From NCBI GenBank assembly GCA_963920705.1, contig OY987239.1, forward strand, positions 6,997,871 through 7,061,870: DNA of 64,000 nt, written 5' to 3'. The translations under genes were made by a program, and so were the position numbers. Numbering within the stretch: the first letter of the stretch is position 1; each line of letters starts with the position of its first letter. The notes below the pieces were generated by a model. It saw only the letters and a program-made list of their open reading frames with translations, was not told the origin of the DNA and did no database searches. This stretch comes from Odiellus spinosus (Eukaryota; Arthropoda; Arachnida; Opiliones; Phalangiidae). Positions 48,401 through 59,600 of the stretch are shown here, piece by piece.

Positions 48401-51400
48401 TTTAACCAGGATTTTTACCAATTGAGGATGAGGCTTATTTAATCTAAATTAAAAAAAAATGTTACAAGCCTACGACAAAGTGTTTTTAAAAGAAACATAC
48501 CTATATATGTCTGCCATTACTCTTTTGATATCGTACGATCCAACGAGTGGTAGTTCCAAAGTCGTGAACTTCATCGAGGTCGCCGAGACTGCGCCGTGAA
48601 TGGTTTTATGACCAGTAATGGCCGAAGCCGCGTCTCTTAAAACTAAATCTTGAGTTTCACGCTCCAAGTTAACAAGTTCGGAATCGATATCTTTCAGGCG
48701 TTTTCCCAACTCGTATACTCCTAAAGCCAAATCGGCTTTGGTCAACTTAGATCCTTGCCAAATAACTCGACCCCCGTTCGGCGATAAGTGCGCCGCATCG
48801 ATATGGGCACCAGGAGCCTCAAGTACTAAACTGGTCAAGACGTGATTGGTGGAAATTCGTTGGTAAGCTTTCACTGATTGGCTAAGAACGCGAAGGTAGT
48901 ACTGCACATCCTTTTCGTATTTTTTTATACGCGACTGTAAAATATGTTAATTTAGAAAATAGACCTTCATTAAAAACCTACAGGTTTGCTTTTCGGCAAT
49001 AACAGATCCCATTAACCCTTAAGTTTAACCCTTGAATATGAACAAAGGCGACTGCTTGGAATGTAAAACAGATTAACGGATGAAAAACTTAAAAAGGGAC
49101 GAGCTTAAGGCACCATCTAGAAGACAGCAAGTGAAAGCTCCATAGCAAACCGAGTAGCAAACCTGTAGGTGATTTTTTTTATTCTGCTAAATAGTTATAA
49201 GAGAAACTCAACCTCAAGATCTTCCATGACGTCAGATACAACGTTTCCCCTAACTAAAGTTGGATTGGGAATTGGTCTCGTTACGGAGTTAATTGAAAAC
49301 ACTCGAGATTTCCTCGTGACCTGGTCGACCAGGACTACATACATAGTTTGATTCTTGGAAAACGCGATCAAAGATCGCGGGGCGGGTCTGAACGATTCGG
49401 GCAGTACCTCTCGGGGCACTGGCTCGAAAGATTTCTTACGATTAAACCAGTTAAACAAAGAGTATATCCGCTGCTCCGTTATGGCTAAGAGAGTGACGTC
49501 ATCGCGGCAAAATGAGGCGTAGAAGACCGACATCTGAGAGACATCAGCCATGGAGAAGCGTTGCTTCAAAATCAATTCGTTCTCGTCGACGTTAAAGAGC
49601 AATTGCTCGAAACTGCCGACTACCAATAAGTATACATCAGCCCCAATTCGAAAAGTCTCTAAATCCACGATGTTCCGCAGGCCGATTCTAAATCAAACAG
49701 TTATAATATTGAAACGTAAATAAGACCAAATGAATGAAACATACCGATCAAAGGTGATGAAATTCGACCCATCTTGGTATAAGAAAACGTCACACACGGA
49801 ATCGTTTGTCACGGCCACAAAACTACGGCCACGGGCTACGAAAGTCACAGCGTCAATGGGATAGTTTACAGACACTTTGGCTATTTTGAAATCCCTTTCT
49901 ACAAAAATTTATTTTAATTAATGATGCTACCAGGCTGGCGAAACGACTAGAGAAAATAAGTACCAATGTCATCCTCAATCGTAATTTCGGTGTCCTGAAC
50001 GATAACGGATGTCCTAAAGGTCAGAAATACACCTTCACCTTCCAGATAAGCTAGTCTAGCTATTGGCTCATCGGATTTGACGTAAAATACTGGAGTAATT
50101 CTATCGTGGTGAACGATATAGATATGAACCACTGAATAGGCCTCGCGGTATGTTGCCACCGCGAGATATAACTTTTCGGTATCAGAATTGCTTTTGATAA
50201 AGAATGTGCAATCTATTAATTTCCCTATAAAAAACGAATATTTCATCAAGAATGAAAATTGTTAAATAGTTTTTATTCATAATCAAACTAATTAAGACTA
50301 AATGGTGGGAATTAAAACGCATTAAAGCGCTACACGCAGCTAAAAAAAAAATAAGAAAAAAATTAAGTACCTACCACTTAAAAAACACGATTTCTACCCG
50401 CTAAATGACAAAAAATAATATTGCAACAAGAGCTGTAAGTGAAATTCCAAGAGGAATGTATTCGTGTGAACGGGAAACCGGTTTTCGTCAATCGATTTGA
50501 ATCGATTTCTCGAAACTGCTTCGGGAACCAGTTTCAAACCGATTCGGCTTCAACAACCTACAGCTTCGCTAATGTGCCTCTTTTAGCACAAAGTTATATG
50601 AAATCTAACTGTATTAGTACTGTAAGCAGGTTCTATAACAGAAGTTAATGAATCGATAGCGAATTATATTAAATTAAACTCTTAAGTGTAAAGTCTGAAA
50701 CTGATTTCTTTTGTTTTATGATCAACAAATTAATTTTCGGTCTATTAAAAAATATTAAAAATTTAATGATTCAAAGCTAGCTCCGTTTTTTAATTTTTCC
50801 GATTTGCGCAAAATTTTCCGCGTTTTACTTCTCCTGAAAATTAACAACACTATAAATGACTAATACTGGTCCACTCCCCTTTCCTAAAATTATTTTAACA
50901 CGAATCCTCTTCGCGAGAAAACGGTGTAATATTTATTGAGTGAAATTTGTTATGGACGCTTAAAAGGCTACACACATTTTATAGGTTTTGACTGAATTTA
51001 TTTAACTGCGTGTCTCAATACCTAGTCACTGAGCTGATTGGGTGGTATCTTTAAGCCTAATTAGTTCGATGATTTCGATCACTAACATTATAAGTAATAA
51101 TTACCTGACTCGTGGTTGAGGATAGCGAAAGCGCTTTGAGCCCGGAAGTCGAACGCTTGAGTTCCATTTAATTCGCGCCTCCAGATAACCAAATGTTTAT
51201 TCATGATGGCCAAAAGAACGTCATTGTGGTTGAACCGGATGTAACGCCAACCTCCTACCCCAAGCAAGTCTTCGAAGAGAGGTTTTTCTTCGATGGTTGT
51301 AACGTACGAATCTAAATAAAAATTTCAATATTAATGCGGTTTTGTAGAAAATTAGGTATCATAAAATGTACTACCTTGCCTGTTGGCTGTTCCCGAGCCC

Positions 51401-51938
51401 AGGGTGTAAGCATGCATCACCTTGGTGTCCCACAATGGAACCCTGGGAATCTGACTCGAATAATGTTCTAAATACGTCGACCTATCTTGTCTGTGGAGCG
51501 TGGCAACATCTAGAGCTGCTTGATAAAGACGGTCTTTGAAATCTTGATCGATGTAGGAACTACTACTTAAATTATGTTTATCCAAAAAATGCTGAAGTTG
51601 ATCATCCAAAGACGGCAACACGGAAGCCTCGCTGACGCTGATGGTCGAAGGCGGCTTCACAACATGGCGAATTAAATTTATATCACGATAACGTTTAATC
51701 ATAATAATAATAATAATATTTCGCTACTCTGTATCAGGCAACCACCGAAGTTTAGCCTACAAAATGTGGTTGCCCGGACAGTACAGAGTACATACATTTA
51801 AAATTTAAATTGTTACATGATTGTAACGCTTTAAACTATATAACAAAGCCTAAGTGGTTTATTATTTATACTTACAGTTGTTTGACTAGATATAATAGAG
51901 GAGTGCAATAAAACCATCAACAACGCAAGAACGAACAT
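36422..51938 (-). CDS. large secreted EAR-repeat protein with central GLVNGVDL repeats, at least 19 exons
   Basis: Exons from the 5' end: 51876-51938, 51375-51723, 51105-51311, 49964-50224, 49745-49898, 49213-49687, 48501-48910, 48301-48443, 46499-47479, 46365-46415, 45508-45999, 45002-45355, 43713-44249, 42757-42864, 41538-41701, 40811-40961, 38681-39394, 37721-37989 and 36436-36757; phases match throughout, about 2,070 residues. Exon 1 is a signal peptide (MFVLALLMVLLHSS). Exons 3-6 carry EAR/EPTP-type repeats (LYLAVATYREAYSVVHIY; FVARGRSFVAVTNDS). Exon 7 is helical. Exons 8-17 hold 47-50-residue repeats around GLVNGVDL/GLIDGVDL followed by QxIxGxKxF. Exons 17-19 return to EAR-like sequence. 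EAR propellers act in extracellular adhesion (TSPEAR, LGI). Size and architecture invite comparison with insect Nasrat/Polehole eggshell proteins, untested. Without the last splice, translation ends GKCF at 36422; the true terminal exon is uncertain. Confidence 0.85.
37215..37592 (-). repeat. dispersed repeat, arm B
   Basis: Reverse-complement partner of 34648-35020 (shared TCATAATATTCGCTAGAAC / ATTCGCTGGACTATCGTGAA type segments). It sits between exons 18 and 19 of the EAR-repeat gene. Confidence 0.75.
39897..40227 (+). mobile_element. CAGAAGCCGATG MITE, copy 7
   Basis: Exact 7-bp duplication ATACTAG at 39890-39896 and 40228-40234. It lies in the intron between the exons at 40811-40961 and 38681-39394. 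Confidence 0.92.
40430..40755. repeat. decayed TTAA/AGGGAG-type element
   Basis: Ends TTTCCTCTTCATCCTCCCTTTA on the right, the terminus of the 28867-29098 family. The body (GCCCAAAATCAGGTTTCCG) resembles 44550-44580. Intronic. Confidence 0.5.
42173..42480. mobile_element. 308-bp CAAGAAGG inverted-repeat element
   Basis: Ends CAAGAAGGTTCAGACAAGG and CCTTGTCTGATCCTTCTTG; exact 7-bp duplication ACTGCCG at 42166-42172 and 42481-42487. It contains a run of nine or more G. Intronic in the EAR-repeat gene. Confidence 0.9.
43029..43465. mobile_element. 437-bp Harbinger-like element
   Basis: Ends AGCCTCGTTCACACTTG and TATGAACGAGGCT with 3-bp TAA at 43026-43028 and 43466-43468. The inside repeats AAACCAGTTCGAAGCG-like segments. 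A related fragment is at about 50450-50560. Confidence 0.8.
44290..44600. repeat. decayed TTAA/AGGGAG-type element
   Basis: Begins GGTGGAAGAGGAAAATGAAAG and shares body sequence with 40430-40755. Intronic. Confidence 0.4.
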
Positions 51939-52932
51939 CGTTAAGAAACCGAAATTAAATTAAATATGAAACGCTATCGACGAGGACTAAAAGAATTGTG
52001 GTGATCTGCCTCGGTGAACTGCCGCAAATGATAAATGATTATCTCAAACTCTCTAATCTGGTATACTTTTTTTTTAGATCTAATTTGTAGGAAAAGGATT
52101 AAAAATTTCGGGTATTATTGATTTTTTTTCTTTCCATGAGAAATTGATAAAAAATTTTGGTGATATTTAGGGGTGGAAAGAACGATTAAAGAAAGAGGAA
52201 ATGTTTTTTAAATATGATGCGTGCTTTGTCACGTGACATCATATCAGAGTCCTAAATTTGGGTAGGTAAAAGGGGGTTTCGATCACGAGATGCTGTGCAA
52301 CGTACGCGGGTTGTACGCGAAACTTAGATTTAACGTTCCTTGTCACCACATGTAGCTGACTGTCCCTATGATACATGGCCCGCGGGTGATGGCAACGATC
52401 ACCAAAAAACGAAATCAAATAGTGGGTCTAAGTTGTTATAAATTATATGTCTATGTCGTCAAAAAATGGAGAAAAAACCACTTTTGTCGTCTGTGGCTGA
52501 TACCATACCTGTCCTGGGAAATAAAGATTCTTTTAACTGGACAAATGGCCAGTAGAGCCCATGTAGTTTTATTAAAAAAAAAAAACCAAAAAAAAAGGGG
52601 CCAGTAGACCCCCAGCTAATTTTTCAACAGGGCATTTGTCCAAGGTTCCCACAGCCCCCTCAACACCGGGAAGTGTTGTGCTATGTCTGCAATGGGTCAA
52701 TGCTTTCAAACCCATAGTCCTATTCCCTTCGTTGATGGCACAATAGATCTCTTGCGTTTATTTCGACCCCCCTCCAAGGGTTAGGAAACCCTCAGAATCA
52801 CACAAAGGGGGGTGAAACATCGCCTTCACTGTGCATGAGCTCATCATCCCGTTTACAGGTCTGATTCAATGGGCTGCCCAGTGCCCACCCCCGAATGGTT
52901 CTCTTGCAGTGTAAACTAAAGAGCGGCACATA

Positions 52933-53140
52933 GCCGGGAGTAGTGGCGTACTCCTGTAAATTGGCGTCTCAGTGGCAGAGTCTGGGTGTTGTGCTGTTCG
53001 AATTGCAAGTCCCTTGCCCATAGGCAGTGTTGCGAATGGTCCGCGGCGGTATGGTCCTTCATCTTCCCCATTCCCATCTCCAACCGTTGCGTGGGCAATT
53101 CCCAGTCCTCATACTTGCGAGTCTTGCGTAGTCTCGTAAC
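52933..53140 (+). ncRNA. SRP (7SL) RNA-like sequence, possibly a pseudogene or 7SL-derived repeat
   Basis: The first 28 bases, GCCGGGAGTAGTGGCGTACT followed by CCTGTAAA, align without gaps with the 5' Alu domain of animal SRP RNA. The conserved GTGGCG and CCTGTA loops are kept and the stem is replaced by a compensated pair (GGAGTA with TACTCC). Further on, GTCCGC, TATGGTCC and TGGGCAA..GCGAGTC resemble later SRP segments in order. The helix 8 core (GGAAACGGAGCA) needed to bind SRP54 is not seen and total length to the last match is short of 300 nt. It may therefore be a defective copy, a 7SL-derived SINE, or a diverged gene. Not verified by a covariance model. Confidence 0.35.
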
Positions 53141-53201
53141 TCAACTGACCTAGTGGCTAAGTAATTAGCCCCCTGTACGGGTGCAAAAACTATGCTGTTA
53201 A

Positions 53202-53528
53202 AGGGAGCCCAAAGGGGGTGCAAATAGAGGGGTCGACATTTTTAAAATATGTCATCATGGGAACCAATTGTGGGGTTCAAAATAGCCGCTAGAACTATCC
53301 TGGCGCTAGGTGTTTGGGCGCGTTCCCCGATATGTAGTATTCCGCGTTTCCCCGAGTCCTCCCACTCCCTACTCCAACGTGGGCCTCGTGGCTCCACCCC
53401 GGATCCGGATGATGCCTATTTACGCCAGGGCTCTTCACGAAAAATAGTTCCCTATCACGTGATAGTGACGTTTTTTAAAAATGTCTTCCCCCCCCATATT
53501 GGTCTTTTGCACCCCCTTTGGGCTCCCT
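53202..53528. mobile_element. 327-bp TTAA/AGGGAGCCC inverted-repeat element
   Basis: Ends AGGGAGCCCAAAGGGGGTGC and complement, each bounded by TTAA (53198-53201 and 53529-53532). It is followed by the poly-A run. The ends start AGGGAG like the 28867-29098 element, suggesting the same transposase. Confidence 0.8.
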
Positions 53529-53540
53529 TTAAGCACCATT

Positions 53541-53541
<1 letters not shown>

Positions 53542-53579
<38 letters not shown>
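53542..53579. repeat. poly-A tract
   Basis: Thirty-eight consecutive A residues, 51 bp before the mRpS18A start codon. Confidence 0.95.
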
Positions 53580-53582
<3 letters not shown>

Positions 53583-53629
53583 GCCCAGTTCAAAATAAAC
53601 TTTTTTTCCATCTGGCAACGCTGTTCAAA

Positions 53630-56600
53630 ATGGCTGCGGCCTGGAGAAGAAGTTGTGTGCTTGGTTCATTCAAAACACTATTTAAATGTACTATAAGAAG
53701 AGATTTCAGGACTGGAAATGCTTCTTTAGTCAAACAAAGTAAGTTTATTATAATATTCATAAAACAATAAAATCCTAGGTTTCTTATTATGTGAAAAATT
53801 TATGTTTAACCTAAGCCTATCAGTAATTGAACAGTTATGGCCATAATCGATGTGTCTATTTTGGCTCGGTTTGGGGGCTAAATTAGACATATACAATTTG
53901 ACCCGGTTTCTAGGCCTAAATATCAACCAAACTAACCTATTTTATCCAGGTCAAAATAGTCGAGGAAAGATTGTCAGCTATTTTGGCCCCGTTTCCTTGC
54001 AGAAATAGCGGAGCTTTTGATGGCTGATATTTACGTCAGGAAACCTGGTCAAAATAGCGTACCTGATCATATAGACACTGCAATACTATATTAGCAATCA
54101 GACTTGTAAATAGTTAAAGTACACACTCAATTTGGGCCTCGTCAAATTGATCTCGTGCCAAACATGTTCCTTTATAGGTTATTGGCAGTTGTATGTCAAT
54201 AAACTTCTGTATATCCCGTTATTGACGGATATATTTGCACGGAAGGTACAAGGGTGTATCTTTTTGTTAATTATTCAAGGAAATATAATTAATATTATAC
54301 TTTTAAATATGGAAGTCTGCAAACATCACTTACCATCAAACATGATAAACCATGTGCTTCATAGATATCTTTAAACTCCTGAACTTAATAAGCACATGGT
54401 TAGAGGTGTTAAATTGAGGCAATATGTATGGCTCATTTGATTTAATGACATTTATGGGCAGACATATTTAGGGAGTGTCCATAAACGACATCACGCAATC
54501 CAATTTTTAACCCTCCATCCCCCATCGTCACACTATCCTCACAAAGAGTTAACCCCCTTTTATTGTACGTCACATGAACATCGCCAGCTCACCTAAAATA
54601 TGAAAACAATATGACTCAGCTTAGAATTCCCTTTTTTATTTTCCCCGTCTTCAATGCTTGTTATTATCCTTTTTCCCGCATGCTAGAGAAGGAGAGAGTG
54701 GAGGAATTTTTAGGGGGCTGGAATGGCGACCCGTATAGCTGAACCCCTCCATTAAAAGTCTTAAGATGACGCAGGGTGACCACTTTTCCTATATTTCCAA
54801 TATTTTCACCTCCTTCCTATTTTCTCCTATAATTTAATGGCAATTCCTATAATCTCCTATATTTCTATTCAAAATCTCTAGTTAAGGGTAAAGTTCTAAA
54901 TCATACTGTGGCTGACGCTGTATAAGATTATTTTAGCTTAACTGTACATTTTCCAGTTAAAATAGTCTGTAAAATTTCATACTATTTAAGCAATTGGATC
55001 ATATTAATGCCATGTTTAAACCGGTGGCGAGAGTTGTGATGCAATAATCTAGGAATATAATACTCGTTCCTCTGGAACAGAAAATTGTATTCCCCCAACA
55101 CGAGCTGCGCGATTCATCTACGGCTGCCTCGGCCGAGCCAAAATCGACGGACATAGTAGGTAGCGCCATCATATGAGAGGCGTAAGAAGCTCGAAATATA
55201 TAGTAAAATATATAATATGTTATAAAATTAGTCTGCTATTTAGTATTTCGAATTAAAATGGGGAGATATTGCTGTTTCGATAATTGTCGTAGCGATTTTT
55301 AGCTGCCAGAAGAATTTAACTTTTCATCCAGTTTAAAAACCTGGACGAAAATAGTAATATAGTTTCTCAATCTTTCCGTTAGGTGGCAGTCTATAGTTAT
55401 GTCACGCACAGTTCAGTATATGCCGTTCATGCAACACTTGCTTTCTTCTGCAGAGGTCCCCCTTCATCCTCCTAGCAATAATAAACATGGTTCCTACTTT
55501 TAATTATTTTCCTATTTTATCATATATTTTACATTTATTTCTTCCTATTTCATCCTATATTTTACCTAAAATTCTTCCTATATTTTCATATATTTCGCGA
55601 AGAAATTTCCTATATTTCCTATATAGGATTTTCAAATTTTCAGTGGTCACCCTGATATAGTTTTGCTTTCTGGTTTCTGTAATTTGACGTGAGATGATGT
55701 AGGTATGTCACAAGGTGCGCACCAAAAATGTGCAGTTAACATTTTGGGCTACACTGTAACTAGTGCTAGACAATAAAACTAATTCTATACTACGGTGTAA
55801 ACCTGTTTAATGAATTATTTATAAGATATTTAGGACTGATTACATATTTAATATAAGAATAACAGTAGATTCGTCTCTGGGTCGTCTGTTAGTATACCTC
55901 AAGTGAAAGTTCTTCCCTGGGTTATATAGGGTTCCACGTGTCATCAGCTAGGACCATGTGAATGATCAGTAACGCCCTCTCTTGGAGGTTTCCTCAGGGG
56001 TTGAGAGTTTGATTGAATCCTATTAGATAGCACGCAAGACATGAACCTAGGTAAGCTTTGAGTCTTTCATTACAATACCCCCGCGTCACATAATGAAAGA
56101 CCTCCCAAAAAGAGGAAGGAAAGAAACAACAAGGAAATGTGCGAAGGGTTTAATACGAGAGGAGAAAAACCACACACAAGAAATACGACCCTTACCGAAA
56201 ATAGTCTAATCTGAAGAGGTCCTAAAGAACACTTCAAAAGCCTTGGGGAAGTCTAACTAACTTTTTTTTGGTAAGGGGAAGTTTGCGTTTAATACCGCAA
56301 CATCAGAGAAAGGAAAAAAATAAAATGATGGAAGTAAAATTAACAAAATTTAGCCATATAATCAATGAAATGACAATATTCGAAAACTTTACAATGAAAA
56401 AGTCTAACACCATAAATGATACAAACGGGTGATTGCCATCAGTATGGAAATAACAAAAATTAAATCCTATTAAACTCCAATAATCCTATAGGTACCATCA
56501 GAAGAAAATAGAGGAAGTGGATTGCTTGGCCTTAATCGCGAGGCGTCCCGTTTCCTTTTTTTTCGCGCCATTTGCTACCCCTGGGGGTAGAGACAGATTG

Positions 56601-59600
56601 GGATTTTATCGCGCATTAACACGCGAGTGACGTAACATATAAGGGGCTACGCCGCTTCGCGTCTTCCAATCTTCGTCTCTGTCGAGGTGTAAATTGGCTG
56701 GCAAGTAGTGATTAATTAATCTTATTATTTTATTCGGTTTCATTATTAAATAAAAACTTACTATGAATTTCTACTTTGAAAATGAATTTGTCAGAGATTT
56801 TGAACCCTGATAGGGAAGATTACAAAGCAACATAAGACCTAAAGAGCAGACGACAGAACTATACCTGCCGGTCAAAGGTTAAAGATTGATTCCACAACAC
56901 GCTACATGGTGGCGCCTTCCCTTAAAAATATTCCGAGAGAGGATTTTTTTAAGCTTTGTCCCGATTGGCTAGATTCAAATTCTAGGGGTGGAGGGTGATA
57001 TGACTATTGTTACGCTGGGGTAAGGGACGACTTGTATGGCTCAAAGGTACAGTAACCCACTTCCTCTATTTTCTTCTGGTATCATCCCTGATTTGACACT
57101 TACCAAAAAAGTTAGTCATCTGAGGTGTTGGGGAAGTCTTTCGGATGTCTTATGTAGTCTTAAGAGGTCTTGGGGGAGGTCTTGGGGAAGTCTTCTATTA
57201 TGTCAATAAGTCTTGGGGAAGTCTTAAAGACTTCCCCAAGACTTTTGTAGTGTTCTTGAAGATCTCTTCTGATCAGATGAACTTTTTTTCGTAAGGGGAT
57301 AAGCCAGTTGGAAAACCGACTCCTTACGGATCTTAGCCATAACATGGAGCAAAGGGTGAATTACCCCAGAGGCACAATGTTTATTTTCCAGGAGGGGAAA
57401 GACCAATGGCTTTGATCATAGGTACATTTGATTCAACCAGAATGCGATTAACAGGGATATGTATAAGGGCTGTACGGGTTGCATCAGTATTAAAACTGGC
57501 TAACAGGGGAGTGAACGTGAAATAGACTTTGGAAAAAGAACCAATATATTGGCGAACCTGGAATCCCCCATTTTTAGGTGCAAAAATTATATTTTTCCCG
57601 GTCCCGTAATAATTTTTCCCGGTCCCGTAATAATTTTTCCCGGTCCCGTAATAATTTTTCCCTGCAAAATTCCCCCTTATTTTTTTTAAATTTTCGCTTG
57701 TAATATTAGCCCTAAAACTAATTTTATTTAAAATATTTCCTTTTGCTTACCATCAAAGATTTTTTAGTTTTACTGAAAGGAAATAATTTTAACTAGAATT
57801 TATTTTTATAGATTTTGTTAAAAATAAAAATTAAAGCAATTTTTTTTTACAAATATATTGCAAAAAATATAGAACTATACTAATTACACATTTTTTAGTT
57901 TCGAATAAGTATAATTATTTACGTAAATTTTTTTACGGTTAGCCTCCTTGACTCAGGAGACCCGATTCAAGGAGGCTAACTGTAAGAGTGCGGCTACGCA
58001 TGCCTTTCAGTTGGGCAGCGGCAGCCAAACACCTAAACAGTTGGAATTTTCCAAGTTTTAGGTGGAAAATTCTGTTTTTCACCGGACTGGTGAAGGTGGT
58101 AGTAGATTTTCAAACTCCAGTCACAAGTTAAGCCGCTGTGTTACAATTTTTGACCAGCGCTTGATAAAAATCAGGATATTTTTATGGAGAAAGTCTTATG
58201 TAGTCTTAAGAGGTCTTGGGGAAGTCTTTCGTGTGTCTTATGTAGTCTTGGGGAAGTCTTGGGGAAGTCTTCCATTACCCCAAGAAGTTTCGGAGAGGTC
58301 TTAAAGACTTCCCCAAGACTTTTGTAGCATTCTTGAAGACCTCTTCAGATCAGACTAACTTTTTTCCGTAAGGGGGTTATCCTGCACTGGTATGGGGACA
58401 GCGTCCGAATTTTTATTAGTTGCCGAGTGATCATGTCTAAGGACGTATAAATAAGATATATTTTTGACTTTTAAAACCTATGCTCTGGGAGCCCTGAATT
58501 GTACGTTAAGGTGTCATCCGTAAATGATTCATTTCGTAACTCTGAAATGGCGCCCCCGTACGAGAAAACGTCATAGAACATTTTCATCTTAAAATGACCC
58601 ATAGAACCTACTGTAGGTTGGTCCTACCACCATTTTCGAAACACCCTGTATATACAGTGAATGTAATTTTAATAAAACTATTTTGTTAGCTTATTTTATA
58701 CAAATAAAGTAGAAATTTTATTGAAATTTGTTTCTAATTATTAATATTTTCATTCTCAGTTTTACGTGAAGAAAAAAATGGAGTGACTCGTATTGAGGGA
58801 GTGTTCATTAAATCACCGAGAGATGGAAAAATTCTAGAATCACAACATAATTCTTCCGCCTGTCCATTATGTCGACTGGGAATAGAAAACTTAAGACACA
58901 CAGTAAATATAATTTCATTAATTGACCTTATTCCCAATGCCGTTTGGTAAGGCTTAGCTAATTCCCAAGAACTGAAGAAATTGGCCATGATACATTACAT
59001 TACCTACGATCACACCATTTCAAACCAGCTATTTCAGCTCTTAATGTAATTTTTGGACTAAAAATCTTCACAACTGAACCCAAAGATTACAATCTGACCT
59101 GTCATATATCGTTTAATCCGTTTCAAGTCTTAAGCAAGTCTGTGGATATTGTCTGCTGTGAAAATCAACTGCAGTTTGAGCAAGAGGCGCTTCCCTTACC
59201 GAAAAAAGTTAGTCTGATCTGAAGAGGTCTTCAAGAACGCTACAAAAGTCTTGGGGAAGTCTTTAAGACTACCCCAAGACTTCTTGACATAATGAAAGAC
59301 TTCCCCAAGACCTTTTAAGACTACATAAGACACCCGAAAGACTTCCCCAAGACCTCTTAAGACTACATAAGACACCCGAAAGACTTCCCCAAGACTATAT
59401 AAGACACCGAAAGACTTCCCCAAGACCTCTTAAGACTACATAAGACACCCAAAAGACTTCCCCAAGACCTCTTAAGACTACATAAGACACCCAAAAGACT
59501 TCCCCAAGACCTCTTAAGACTACATAAGACACCCAAAAGATTTCCCCAACACCTCTTAAGACTACATAAGACACCCGAAAGACTTCCCCAAGACCTCTTA

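Larger units (their letters stand above)
51939..53629. other. divergent intergenic region
   Basis: Separates the minus-strand EAR-repeat gene from the plus-strand mitochondrial ribosomal protein gene. It is GC-richer from 52600 and holds the SRP RNA-like sequence, a TTAA-flanked inverted repeat and a 38-bp poly-A run at 53542-53579. Promoters for both genes must lie here, but I see no diagnostic core element. Confidence 0.5.

Noticed and set aside
52368-53098. Short open frames around the intergenic GC-rich block
   Set aside because: No splice context, start context or homology that I recognise; they overlap the SRP-like sequence or simple repeats.
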